DNA of 64,000 nucleotides, from positions 3,534,001 through 3,598,000 of the forward strand of contig NC_016477.1 in NCBI RefSeq assembly GCF_000226095.1. Direction: 5' to 3'. Both the position numbers and the translations under genes were made by a program. Origin of the DNA: Thermothelomyces thermophilus ATCC 42464. Its lineage: Eukaryota > Ascomycota > Sordariomycetes > Sordariales > Chaetomiaceae. Below are positions 31,105 to 42,545 of the stretch, in pieces (positions within the stretch are counted from its first letter, which is position 1; the number at the start of each line of letters is the position of its first letter). The notes under the pieces were generated by a model. It did not search any database. It had not been told where the DNA came from and saw only the letters and a list, made by a program, of their open reading frames with translations.

Positions 31105-33783
31105 GCAGCCTACCGAGGCACGCACAATCTCGGCTCCAGGCTCTCTCCCAGGTATTGATGCCGAACAGAAACGTCGTCTCCACCGAGAGCCTCACACAGG
31201 TGTTTCTAAAGCTGCCTTTGAGCAGTAGGGGTACCGATTTGCTGACAGGCGTGGAAAAGCCCGAGGCTGCGATACAAAGCGACATGATACAGTTCAATCA
31301 GATGAGGAGTCGTTCACGTTCAAGTCATGTAACAACCATGGAAATGCCTTCGCCGAAAGACTCATCACAGGGGTTATCTTGCGGCCTTCACGGCCCCGCT
31401 TATCCGGCGGCATCTTTGTGCACACAACAGTGTTGCCTAACCGGGGCAACCAAGGATGGAAAGGGAAGGGCCGCGCAATACAGAGCGTACGCAGTGGAGG
31501 CGTAAATCAAGAAGAGCGAATGAAAGAGAAAAACGTTTGGCGGGTTGCTAGGCAGGCAATTCACGTCTTGAACAAGTTCGCGGAGGCCACCACTTTTACG
31601 CCTTCGGAACGCCGGAAAGAGCCGAGAAGCAGAGAGAGGGATGGGAGGAGGAGATGGAGCCTGTCACTCCGGAAAGCAGTCCCACCTGATACAGTGAGAG
31701 GAAGGACTAAGCCATCTCGCATGTTTATTTTGGAAACCTGCTTTCCTATCTCACCATTCCCTGCTGTGCACACACCATCCAGTCCGGCTAGGTTACGCTA
31801 AGTGGTGCCTGTGATCGATATCTACGCAGTAGGAGGGCTAGAGCAGAGAACAAGCGGCATGATGCACCTTGCCATTCGCGAATGCGAATGCCGACTGGGG
31901 GCCGGAATGTCTCAGCCTTTTTCTTGCTGAGACACCGGTAGGGTTTGGTAGGGTTTTGGTAGGGTGGGGGAGGGTGGTCAATTGACACCCACGATTCGTC
32001 ACCTGAGCAAGTCATCTTCGGCCGTCGTGTGTGAGACGTGTGAGCGCCCGGGAAGGTGTGGCAGGCAGCGGCAGCGGCAGCGGCAGAGGGGAGGGAATGA
32101 GAGAGCTCAACCCACTGACACCACCACATAACACACACGCACACACCGTACGGATCCGTATTCCGTACGGAAATACACAGCCTTGTTGCATTGAAACGGG
32201 ATGAACAGGGGGTGTCGTGATCAATTGCCCTAGGACGGACTGAACCCCGCTTGGCATTGATGGGACCGGGGGGATAGTGTATGTACGGATTAGTCTACGA
32301 CCTATGTTTCGCAGGCGTGATAGATCCACGCCTCTCTCTGTGTTTTGCCTAGCATGGGCCATTACGAGAAGAGGAGAGAGCGGACGGAGCTACCAGCCCG
32401 TCGTTGGCATTGTCCTTCTCTGGAATACTGAGGCGCGTCTTCCTCCAGGCATACTTGTACGACCCGGTGCAAATGGCATTGTTGTTGTTTTGGCGGCAAA
32501 TCTTGTCGATTGGCCATCTGCCAGGTACCCGGGATGCCGAATGCCATCCGAAGGGCCAGTGATAGTATGTTGCAAGCCCGGGATTTGCAGCGCACGCAAA
32601 CGGGGCGCAAGGACAACTCCACCTCGACCATGCAGGGCCAGACAAGTGGCGCGCGTGTTTCGCTGCAAGTGCTTGGGATGGAGGCACAGCAGGGTTCGAG
32701 GCGGCCCTTGGGCCAGACGATCAGACACGGGAATTGGCTGGATTCGCCTTCTGCTGCTTGACGACACCTGTGGTTTGAGCCAAAGCAGAATGGCTATGGG
32801 AGATTGGACAATTGAGATCCAGGGCGGCCGACTTTCATGCGCTTCGGCTCCACGTCCGGACCTTGGAGGCAGCCCATTCGGCGAGAGAGCGAGCTGACGG
32901 CATTTGTTGGCCCTTTATTTGTCGTGGTGAACGCTTGTTCGCTCCTCGGATGAGCCCTTGCGCATCTTCTGTGCACGGAGAAGAGTGTACGGAATTTGGA
33001 CAATACAGCGGGACCGCTGATTTGGTGCCAATCGGAGCGGCAGAGAAAGCTACCTGTCGAAGAACTCGAGCCAACCTGCTGTTTAGCGCCGTGGATGGCG
33101 GCGCGGATCGGATTTGAAACCACACCGCCTGCAGCGGCCCAATTGACCAATGGAGGGTTGTCGCGCTTCAGCCAGCATTGAGCTCATCGGGATCCTCAGC
33201 GGGTGTTGAAAAAAGGAGGTGGGGGGGGGGACTGATGACAGTCTCTGTCTCATATCAGAGAGTTTTGACCAAGCACGAGGTTCAATCCAGGAAATCGAGG
33301 GGACGGGGGTGATTGAGCTGCTGCACTTTCTTGGTCCGACTCGGGAGCGTGCATTGCCCCCGATGTGGAAGGAGGGCGGGTGAACTGAGAAGGAGGGGCA
33401 ACGACAACCCCTCCCTCCAAGGCTCTCCTCAAACGCGGGGTGATAAGATAAGCTAGCGTTACCTGCACCACAGTGCAACAACCGTGGGATGGAAGGAGGC
33501 CGAGGATAGCAATGGCAAATGGAAATAGCGTGCCATGTGAGAGTCTCGAGCGGACAAATCGTTCTACTTTAGTCATGGTAATTGAGACTGAATCACCGCC
33601 ATTCCAAGGCTGAGGACGTTGAACCCCGCCCGATACATCTCAAGCCTATACTTGCACGGAGTATCTGGTGTTGATCGGGTCATGTGGGGACCGCGTTCGC
33701 CCCAGACGTTCCAGCTCAGCCTGATTTTCGTTCTGTTCGTCTCTCCGCTTCCAGGACTTTTCGGTTGTCCCGGAGCATTCGCA

Positions 33784-33831
33784 GGACTTTAGGGACCGGG
33801 AAAGCTCCGGTTGTTAAGTCCCTTAAAGTCC
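33784..33831. repeat. Inverted repeat able to form a hairpin
   Basis: GGACTTTAGGGAC at 33784-33796 pairs with GTCCCTTAAAGTCC at 33818-33831, 13 base pairs with one bulged T. Inside the loop CGG and CCG can pair further. No coding frame uses it. Confidence 0.8.
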
Positions 33832-34021
33832 GGCTTACAAAGGAGATACTGCCTGCACGGGAAGTCAGAGGGCCGCGTTTCAGAGTTTACCTACTATAAA
33901 GGTATGTCGGAACCCAAAACGGAGAACCGGCTCCCGTTAGGGAAACATGGTTAGGATCGTAGGTTATAAGGGCGCTCTGGCCCACAAGGTATAATACCAA
34001 CTACCACTGCTAGGTCGCCAC

Positions 34022-35122
34022 CTATTTTGCGAACTCGAGCTTTGCCGTGATGGGGGCATAACTGGCCATATTCTTGCCTCCGAAGCGCTTGCTCAGCCAT
34101 TCCTGGCGCAACCTGGGGGCGGCTTCCCACTCGGCCGGGATCCAACCGCGGAACTCCTGCAGCGGGTTGGTCCAGTGAATCTGCATGGGGTTTGGCGGGA
34201 GCGTCGTGCCATGATAGGGTCCGATCTTGCGTTTTGTCCTCGCGTAGACGATTGAAATGTTGTAATCAATCAGCACGAGCCGTGGGATCATGGTGTGCCG
34301 CTCTGCTGGCGGGAGACCGGGAGGGTAATTGAGAAGGACGTTGCGTGCAGCCAGATCGCGCTGGTTGATGCCCTTGAACCGCAGCTTTGCATCGCCATCC
34401 AAGACTCTTGCGAGCACCTCCAGGCGGTATGCCTCGTCAAACGTGGCGGCAGCGGGGGGTGCGGGACAGAGCTCGCGGATGCTCGGCCCCCGGACGTACT
34501 CGAGAAGGATGAGGCGCACCGGACGGGACCGCGGCGTCGTTTTGTCGATCAGGATGCGGGCGGTAAAAGTCCAGGAGCCAAAGTACCTGGGCGCAAAGGA
34601 TCCGGCCTTCCCGATGCTTTGCAGATGCTCGTACGCGGCGGCCTCGCGGCTGTAGTCCTCATCGGCAAGCCAGGTGACATCGCAGGGCACGCTCGGCACG
34701 TCCTTGTTGGGAAAGGAGTAGTACAGCGGATCGTATATCTTGGCCACTGCCTGGAAGGCGGCCTGCCCAGCGGGGACTTTTGGCGTGATGGTGCAGAGGA
34801 CCAGCTGGGCGCCTCGCCCGTCGGCGACGGCGAGCTCGTGGGTCACGGACAAGGTATGGGTGCGCGGGGCGGCCGGGTCTGCTGTTCTCAGCGGTGGGTT
34901 GCCCATGACGAGCTCGGTCTGCTTGAGCGACCGCAGAGCCTGGTCGGGCACGACAACCCGTGTCCCGGGGCCGTAGTCTCGCCCGCCAAAAGGGGCGGGC
35001 GGGGTGTGGCTCTTGATGTCGATCGTGAAGCCCGTTTGGTAGGGGCAGGCTGGTTTGTCCGGGTCCGTAGGGGGCCTCCATGTCTGGAGCTGCGGGGCGA
35101 CGGTGCTGGGCGGCGAAGGCAT
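34022..35122 (-). CDS. Protein-kinase-like fungal protein
   Basis: A single frame of 366 residues from 35122 (MPSPPSTVAPQ); an in-frame ATG at 35185 would add 21 residues. The fold resembles a divergent protein kinase. There is a candidate ATP lysine in FQAVAKIYDP, then a helix-like DYSREAAAYEHLQSI, a hinge-like LILLEYVRGPSIREL, the catalytic loop INQRDLAARNVLL and LVLIDYNIS in place of the DFG loop. The HRD histidine is Gln and DFG reads DYN, while the catalytic Asp and the metal-binding Asn are kept. Such kinase-like proteins are common in fungal accessory gene sets and their role is unknown. No neighbour suggests a pathway. Confidence 0.7.
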   Translation of the reverse strand: MPSPPSTVAPQLQTWRPPTDPDKPACPYQTGFTIDIKSHTPPAPFGGRDYGPGTRVVVPDQALRSLKQTELVMGNPPLRTADPAAPRTHTLSVTHELAVADGRGAQLVLCTITPKVPAGQAAFQAVAKIYDPLYYSFPNKDVPSVPCDVTWLADEDYSREAAAYEHLQSIGKAGSFAPRYFGSWTFTARILIDKTTPRSRPVRLILLEYVRGPSIRELCPAPPAAATFDEAYRLEVLARVLDGDAKLRFKGINQRDLAARNVLLNYPPGLPPAERHTMIPRLVLIDYNISIVYARTKRKIGPYHGTTLPPNPMQIHWTNPLQEFRGWIPAEWEAAPRLRQEWLSKRFGGKNMASYAPITAKLEFAK

Positions 35123-38100
35123 GGTAGGCACCGCCGAGGACAAGCGGAACTGGAAACTTGGAAACAAAGAAAGTAACACGGACAAGGTCGCTGGAAGTCA
35201 TCCCGCACGCCCAGTCGCAACGGATGCGCGGTGCCCTGCTGGGATTCCTGGCCCACGCCTACAACAATGCTCCCGCCATCTAGAGCGGTACCTAGCGCTA
35301 TACCACTCGAGAAAGGCCTATCCTCAGTTGTGAATCTGGCAGCAGGAAACAGTTGCCGTTGTGTTTGGGAACGCCCACAGCCAGCCCCGGTTCACCAATT
35401 GGTCGTCGATTTGGAATCGAGTCAACCGGACCAAAAATACCTGTCGGTAATCTTCGGAAAGAAGGGCTACGCGTCAGTCGGATGGAGTTCAGCGAGCGTC
35501 GGACTGGTGACGAAGAGCGGCAGTGACCAAAGCAATGGCAGTTGGAGCATCTTAACCCTAACTCAATCTCAAATTGCCCAACCTCGCGATGAAATTTAAC
35601 CAGCTGGACGTATTTATCCATTTGCTCACTGGATAGCGACATTGGTCATGCCGACCGCAGAAACGGAGTCTGCGTAGTAACAAATACAAGTGCCACCGAA
35701 TACGTTGCATGTGTTGAGGCGGGCAACGGGACGGTCATATGCCCACGCCTCCCTCCGTTCCCTCGATGGGTCGGGCGTCAGCAAGCAGGTACGCGGAACG
35801 TGCCAAGAGTACCTCGGACACGGATATTGTTATCGATAACCCAAATTACTAAACCCAAAGGGGCAATTCAGGTGACGAGCTGACTTTGACTGGCCAACCT
35901 TCTACGTTCTTTCTTCGAAATTGCTCATCAGTTTTGTCGCTGGCAACAAGCGATGAGTCACACGTTCAAAGGCAGCCGAAAGCCTGTTCATCAACCATTT
36001 GCGATTGGGGCGAGAAGAGAACGGCCACACGAAAGAGACCTACTCACGGATTGCTGCAGCATGGCGTGATTGGCCAATTCGCCGCCCCATTGCTTCTCTT
36101 CGGCCCACGCAGCATGAATTGACAGGTTGCAATCCAAAAAGGAAAACTCGTCATGCTTGCTGCGGGCGATACTGGCAGCCCAAAAGCTATCAAGTTACCA
36201 GCTTTGCAAAACAAGACAGCGAGAAGTGAGCTCCACAATCACGAGCTCCACAGCGAAACCATCTCGAAGACGAGACGAGAGCTCTTCAATTTCTCGATGC
36301 CCAAATGGAAGCCCAATCGGCGCTCAATTGAGTCGTTTGAGGTCAACGACCATTGAAGCTCCACCGAGGAGGTAGGCATCGCGTTCGTTTTGCCCCTCCT
36401 TCCCCTCCTTGCCCCTCCTCTTTGCAGAACGTCCAATATACCCCTCTTACACTATGGCAAGCTGATTTGGTTGTTTCTCCTTGTTTAGTTGAGCTGATCA
36501 AAGCCGGCGCGATGTGCATTTGGCACTGGCCTGAACCCCTCTGAGAGTTGACCTGTTGTCTTAACCTGAACACCAGGTTCCCCTGGCTTTTTGGACCGGC
36601 CTCACCTTGCGGTGAGCACAGCATTCTTCGAGAGTAACAGAAGAGGGTATGGCCCACCAAGATCGAGATTCGTCGTCAGAGCGCTAGCAAGCCCCATTCT
36701 CCACGCTCTGCTCCAGGAACTGGCCAAGGAGCTCTTCCGCTTTCAACGAAGAGGGGACGGGAGATCAGCAACACGGGACGGCCTGCCAGGTTGCCCGCTC
36801 TACGGCTCCATCCCAAGATTCACCTACGCATGCCTAGGAGCCTTATGGATCGTTACGCCGCTCCTCCCGGTGGAAAAACGTCTTGCCACGTTTCACGGGG
36901 GTTCTGGCCGTCTCTGCCCGGTGTCGAGGCGGAGTGGTATTCGGAGCATTGCGAATATTCTCAAGGCACAAGTTAGTTGGCTCATCTGCTTGTGCACCTG
37001 CCCAACATGCACGGCTTTAGATAAGCATCGCAGTCGAGCCGACTGCTCGGCTTGGGATATGCACAGCTCAAACCGCCCGAAGCGCCAGAGGCAAAGGCTC
37101 TCCCGTCTTGCAGTTTTGCACATCCTTGATTTTGACACACTGTGCCTTCAGTGTATTGCTGCCGGGGCGATAGCACCTGTGAACAACACGGCATGTCCTC
37201 AATGCACAGTTAAACCGTACAGTACCTCTGCGGCTTGAAAGTGTAAAGAGCGCAAGATTTCAGTGCGGCGACAACCAAAGATACTCGAATCTGTTTTCAA
37301 CAAATCTCTGGGGAACACGGCTGGTTTGAGTTGGCAGTTCTCGTTCTCCGTTTCTCCTCTTCTTCTCTTCCCACGCGGGGTTGGCATGAAGTACCTCGCT
37401 TTGGGCAGAAGTACCTCTTCAACACCCGATTATTTTTGCCTAACGGAACCGAGAAGCTTGACGGATGACCATTGGCCCGGTGCGGAGACGGCCACATGAT
37501 TGGTCGCGCGGAGACAGAGGAGGGCGTGTGCGTGTTGAGTGTGCGTCAGGGGGTGTCTGACTGGTGTGGGTGACTCCTCACGGTGTGCCCAACATCCCTG
37601 CCAGCCAACGCCACGCCACTCCACTTCACTTACAACCTCTAACCCCAGATTCGTGCCCGCCCACGCAGGCGGTCTTGCCTGGAGCGACAGACGCGCTGTG
37701 CGCCGCCAGGCCGTCTGTGTGTGACTTGCTGGCGCAATTCTTGCTCCGACACCCTCCTCCGTTCCTGGGTGCCTTGGATGCCCAGCCCTGCCGATGCCCA
37801 GCCAGCCGTCAAGTGACGACGGGGGTGGATGAGGGTGGATGAGGGGGGTGAAAGGGGGGGTGATGACCTTGGAGCCGCCATGGTACTTACATGGTGCCTC
37901 TCCCCCGGCTTCCCGTCCTCCTTCAACCCATTTCACCTTTTCCACCTGTTCGCGCCCTCTGCCATTGTCCTTGTACCGAGTCTAGACACCGGATATTGGC
38001 ATATCTCCGTTGCCTGTCCCGACAAAGACCGCTTTTTGCCACACCGAGCCCCGGTTTCCAACGGATTCCATTGACCAGCAATTGCGAGGAGCGACCTGCT

Positions 38101-38507
38101 ATTGTTCTGCACCGCCCCTGATTGTCAATGGGACTAGGGATAAATGAATAGCGGCGAAACACAGGCAATTCCTCCATTGTCTATTATTCAGCAATTGAGC
38201 AGATCCTCTATATCTTGCATCCGCAGCACAGCACGCGCGTTACATCCTTTCTACCAGGAGCAACAGAAGCGGCATTCGGAACGTTGCACACGCCTCTTCC
38301 GTCCCGCAAGTTCCTCATCCCTCAAGCACTCATTTTAGTCGGCATTAAATCAGCTTCCCTGGCCGCGCGATCAACTCCCGGCGAAGAGCGCTCTCACCTT
38401 ATCTGACCCCAGCACACCTCTCAGGTTCAATTCTTACTGTCACCGTTGATGACAGATCGCCTATTCGCCACCTCGATCCCAATCTCAAGCAGTCATAACT
38501 AAGTGTT
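35123..38507. other. Long intergenic region, no gene recognised
   Basis: 3.4 kb upstream of the SWIRM gene. The longest open frame is 215 codons at 36591-37238 on the plus strand, without family features or codon bias like the neighbouring genes. A GTACAGTAC motif lies at 37217-37225. The pyrimidine-rich stretch before 38508 is likely the long 5' leader of the SWIRM gene. Confidence 0.4.
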
Positions 38508-39809
38508 ATGGCTGACAAACCCACCGCTCGTGCTATGCAGCTGCCCGTGTCGCACCCTGGGGACCAAACAGCAACAAGACCGCCCTGGGCCCCCTCATCC
38601 TCTCCGCCCACCTACTTTCCCCCAACACCAACAAAAGAGATGCAGGACGCAGGTGCGCTGCCGCAGGACAGGCATTCCCCGATGGCGTCAAAGCAGAAGA
38701 AACCCTACGATATCAGCAACCTAATGTCGCCTCCCGAGCCCGCACCCCTGGACATGTACAGGTCAACGAGCTCGACGACCGGGAAACCTTCCTCGCCCAC
38801 CGACGAGGCCCGGGTGTCTCATCAACCTCTGTCTCCGCCCGTTTCCCCCTTCTCCCAGGCGGCCAATACAGTTAACGCGGCACCGCCCCTGAGTCTCGGC
38901 GGCAAAGATCCGATTCTCTACCCCGCCGGCGGCGAACCCTCCTCGAGCTCCCCGACCGGTCCCTTGTTCACACCTACCGCGGGTTCGGTCGAGAATCTAA
39001 AGGCGACTACGGAGCGGTTGGTCAACGCGCACATCGCATCCAGGCCCGCCGGTTACTTCCGGGACTCGACGCCACCGAGGCCAGAGGACTACGAGCTGGC
39101 CCTCTACTTCAAGTCCAACTGCTTCCGCATGTTCCAGGACAACCCGAAGGAATGGCTGCGCAAGGAGCGCGAGCTCCTCAGGGCCGACCGAAAACATACG
39201 GCGCACTCGTACCAGCCCAGCAAACTGCCGCACATCTTGCCCGCCTCGAAGCCTGCAGTCCTAGGCCCGCAGACGACCAAGGCCCCAGCCGTGCGCGTTC
39301 AGAAGCCAAGATCCCCGAAGACGAAGCCACAGCAACCGCGGCCGATTCGGGCAACCCCGGCGCCGGTGCGCGAGACGATCCGCGTCGGCACGCCGGAGCC
39401 CCGAGTTCGGACAGTTGCGCCCAACCGCGAGGATAAGGATTTTGCGGCGCTGGAGGATCTCTCTCCGCCCCTCAGCTCGCTCCCCTCGAAGCCAAACAGC
39501 CTCAAGGTCGATTGGAAGGGCAACGCGCTGGACCTGAGCAACGACCCGCACCGGCATCTCCTGCACCCCGACGAGCTGATCCTGGCCAGCAATCTCCGGC
39601 TCGACTGCGCGACCTACCTCACCAGCAAGCGGCGCATCTTTCTGCGGCGGCTCGAGTGCGCCAAGATCGGCAAGGAGTTCCGCAAGACGGACGCGCAGCA
39701 GGCGTGCAAGATCGACGTCAACAAGGCGTCGAAATTGTGGCAGGCCTACGAGCGCGTGGGATGGTTGGACATTGAGTGGATGCGCAAGTACCTGGACCGA
39801 AAGCCGTAA
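38508..39809 (+). CDS. SWIRM domain protein (Fun19/Laf-like)
   Basis: Nuclear protein with a C-terminal SWIRM domain, a DNA- or chromatin-binding helical fold found in histone-modifying complexes. An intronless frame of 433 residues starts at 38508 (MADKPTARAMQ). The first 300 residues are Pro/Ser-rich and disordered, with one conserved-looking helix (RPEDYELALYFKSNCFRMF). The SWIRM domain covers about residues 340-430: HPDELILASNLRLDCATYL, RIFLRRLECAKIGKEFRKT, then NKASKLWQAYERVGWL. This layout matches yeast FUN19/YOR338W and fission yeast Laf1/Laf2, which act with a histone deacetylase complex. The specific function is inferred from those relatives. Confidence 0.85.
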   Translation: MADKPTARAMQLPVSHPGDQTATRPPWAPSSSPPTYFPPTPTKEMQDAGALPQDRHSPMASKQKKPYDISNLMSPPEPAPLDMYRSTSSTTGKPSSPTDEARVSHQPLSPPVSPFSQAANTVNAAPPLSLGGKDPILYPAGGEPSSSSPTGPLFTPTAGSVENLKATTERLVNAHIASRPAGYFRDSTPPRPEDYELALYFKSNCFRMFQDNPKEWLRKERELLRADRKHTAHSYQPSKLPHILPASKPAVLGPQTTKAPAVRVQKPRSPKTKPQQPRPIRATPAPVRETIRVGTPEPRVRTVAPNREDKDFAALEDLSPPLSSLPSKPNSLKVDWKGNALDLSNDPHRHLLHPDELILASNLRLDCATYLTSKRRIFLRRLECAKIGKEFRKTDAQQACKIDVNKASKLWQAYERVGWLDIEWMRKYLDRKP

Positions 39810-41625
39810 AATCCGGGTTCCGTTGATTGGACGCATTGTGGCGACTCCTTCGACTGACTACTTTGCCTTTTTTTTTCCTTTTCCTCCCCCCTTATGGATT
39901 GTTGTTGGCTTTCCTGCACCACACCCCATGACTGACTTGAGGTTGGCGTTCTGCGGTTTCGTTACCTTTGTCTCATCTCACGGCATCACGTCACGGCACA
40001 GCATCAGCATCACGAAATGATCATATGATACCCCCGAGCACCGAGGCATTATCGGCTAGCTCACCTTCCCGGTTTTGCATTCCACTCCTGTTTCCCCTTA
40101 TCTCCTCCCCATCCACTCACGGCATTGCGTGGACATTTATGATTTTGTTTGGGCGGGCGGTCAGCTGGTGGTGATCGGATATATTGCGCCAAATCCATAC
40201 GGCGCGGTTAATCTGGATTCTACAGACAGATCGGAGAGAGAGGACTGGACAGGACTCGACGGGACTGGTTAGGACTACACTAGGCATGGTTGCAGAGTTG
40301 GGAGGCTACTTGTCGTCTTGCATTTTCCGGCGTTGAGATGTAGTGTGTTTTTGGATTGTTGACGGGAATGGCGAGGTCGCTCACCAAGATCACCCAAGAG
40401 AATGCATTGTTATTATTATCAATATACCCCGCCCCCCTCTCCCCCCGCTCACAAGACATACCGTCTGTTCTCGGGCTTTTTATTCCCCAGATCCTCTTGT
40501 TTCGAGGAGCCGTGTTCTTCCATAAGGGGAGGGCTGCATCCCGCCATCTGCTGGTCTACACTGGGAAAGAGAATGAGATCACTGGAGGGGCGCCGATAAT
40601 GATATTCTGGTAAATCGGCTTGCTACCTTACCCCTCCAAACTGTGCCCGCCTGTTCTATCGCAGAACCCGGTTAGATCCGTTAATAAGGGCTGTTGGAAC
40701 GAATCCTTGCCCGCGGGCTGGCTCTCTCGCCCTGCACTAATGCAATGATCTCTGCTAGGTTTCTGGGTTTCCGGGTCAAGTCTGTTAAAAAAGAGGTCGG
40801 CTGATTGCCGTTACCTGCCTTCCCGCTTGGGTCAGGGGCCGGGCAAGCGGGAAGAGAGACCAGGGCAAGGGGGGGGTCTCAGCCCTGTGAGCGTGGTGAT
40901 GTCATCTCTCATGTCCGGGTGCCTCGTCTCGGTGCCAAATGGGCCCACATTTTCGCCAAGTGCTTCCCCCAGATGCAAGCGCTGATGAACGAACCCCTTG
41001 CTTGTTGTGGGGTCGGTTTCTCGTGGTGGCGAGACAGCTTAACACTCTTTTGCTGCACTAATCCGTACTTATCCGTACTGCGTGCCACATTGCGTCGCGG
41101 TGGCGCCACCTTTTGACACGAGCACTTCTCCGTCCTGTTTAGTGTGTGTGTGTACTGTACGAGTTTGGAAACTCGGATCACTTCCACACGTTTGTCGATA
41201 CCTCCTCCTCCCCTTCTAATAGTGTCTGCACCGAAAGTCTTGACATTCCTGGATTGTTGATTTGCTTGGTCGCACATACAGGTAGGAAAGAGTTTTTAAT
41301 AAAAGGGCAGGTTTGCTCTGATGCCGTCTGTCTCCATCCTAACGCAATTGCTGCAGCTTTTCGTTTCGAGAGGCGACAGGGACGCGAGGACATGCGCAGC
41401 AGGGTTGGAGGAATCGACAGCCTACTCCTAATCACAGCACCATGATTATGCATATCGTCGCCGTCTGCATACCTAGCTAACACTGGCGCCGACTCTCGAG
41501 TCTCGAGATCCGAGTGTGCCGAGGACATATCTTGGTGTGATATTATGGATGATCGATTCTAAATTATGTCTTTACATTCCCCAGCTCCTTCTGCTGCTCT
41601 TTCATTTCCCCGATATGCTTCAGGT
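39810..41625. other. Intergenic region, no gene recognised
   Basis: 1.8 kb between the SWIRM gene and the SDR pseudogene, probably including a long SWIRM 3' untranslated region. Open frames are short and unconvincing. GTACTGTAC lies at 41152-41160. Confidence 0.4.
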
Positions 41626-42545
41626 CTACTGCCCGAGGGATAGAGTATAGCCGCCGTCGACGACGAGGGTCTGGCCGTGGATGTACTCGGTTACAGGCGA
41701 GGGCGAGGACGGCCTGGGCGGCCACCTCGGAGGCGAGCATGCGGGTGAGGTTGTTGGCGGCGCCCTTGGCCGCGTTGTAGGCGAAGTGGCGCTGGGCCGA
41801 CTTGACGAGCCCGCTGATGCTCGCCACGTCGATGACACGGTGCCGGACCAGTGCGGGTGCCGCTCGGCGGAGCGCCGCAGCAGCGACAGGAAGGCGGTGG
41901 TGGTGGCGAAGAAGGGCGAGAACGACGTCGGTCTCGTACGCGGCCAGCCAGCCAGTCGGCCGCCGTCGTCTTGGTCGTGTCGAACAGGTTGCGCCGCATC
42001 TCGTCGGCCGACCCGGACTCGGGCTGCACCGTCTCGCTCGACACGGCCGCGTTGTTGACCAGGATGCACAGGCACTCCTCGCGCGCCGCCATCTCGTCCG
42101 CCAGCCGCGCCACGTCCTCCTTCTTGGTCAGTCACGTCCCCCGTCAGCGGCACGATGGAGCCCTCAATGTCCGTTGTTGTACGTGCTCGCCACCGTGTCC
42201 AGCTTCTTGCCCGTGCATCCCACGATGTACAGCTTGGCGCCGTTGGCCGCCAGCGCCTGCGTGATCTGATATCAGCCCGATACCGGACCCGCCTCCCGTG
42301 ACCAGGGCGACGCGGCCCTTGAGGTCGAAGAGGGAGTTGCGGTTGAAGTCGGCGTGCGAGGCGGCTGCTGCACTCTTGGACATCTTGGCTGCGGCTGCGG
42401 CGGCGGCGGAGGCGAAGGTGCGAGTAGTAGTAGTGGTGGTGGTGGTATTAATGGCAGGCTGTGTGACGAGATCGGTGCGGGTCAAATACGCGGGTCGAAT
42501 ACGCGAGAGACGTCCTGATACTAGTGTCGATGGCGTAGTGGTCAA
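41626..42545 (-). pseudogene. Decayed short-chain dehydrogenase/reductase gene
   Basis: The region reads as one SDR split over three frames. The start is MTTTPSTLVSGRL with a Thr/Ala-rich leader, then NSLFDLKGRVALVTGGGSG (cofactor loop). Other frames give CILVNNAAVSSETVQ, HFAYNAAKGAANNLTRML (YxxxK active site) and finally IHGQTLVVDGGYTLSLGQ. Compared with the expected family sequence I see short insertions near 42260-42272 (7 nt), 42165 (1 nt), 42126-42135 (4 nt), 41945-41955 (4 nt), 41850 (2 nt) and 41690 (1 nt). About 45-50 codons before the C-terminal block are also missing (between EVAAQ and AVLALAC). With this many lesions it cannot make an SDR. Positions of the breaks are approximate. 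Confidence 0.8.

Larger units (their letters stand above)
30708..34021. other. Long intergenic region, no gene recognised
   Basis: 3.3 kb with only short, overlapping open frames on both strands and no family motif. It holds a 37-nt T tract at 31067-31103, two CCGTACGG palindromes at 32146-32153 and 32163-32170, a CACGGAGTA motif at 33655-33663 and a strong hairpin at 33784-33831. Confidence 0.45.

Noticed and set aside
32146-32170. Two CCGTACGG palindromes 17 bp apart
   Set aside because: Too short and isolated to call an operator or element without expression or conservation data.
33275-33295. Second tRNA-like B box (GGTTCAATCC)
   Set aside because: The T-stem cannot form and there is no D-arm or acceptor stem.
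36591-37238. 215-codon plus-strand open frame with some Cys pairs
   Set aside because: No recognisable domain, poor codon bias compared with neighbours, and no promoter or intron context.
37430-37945. 171-codon minus-strand open frame
   Set aside because: His/Pro/Arg-rich low-complexity sequence opposite repetitive G-rich DNA; looks like chance.
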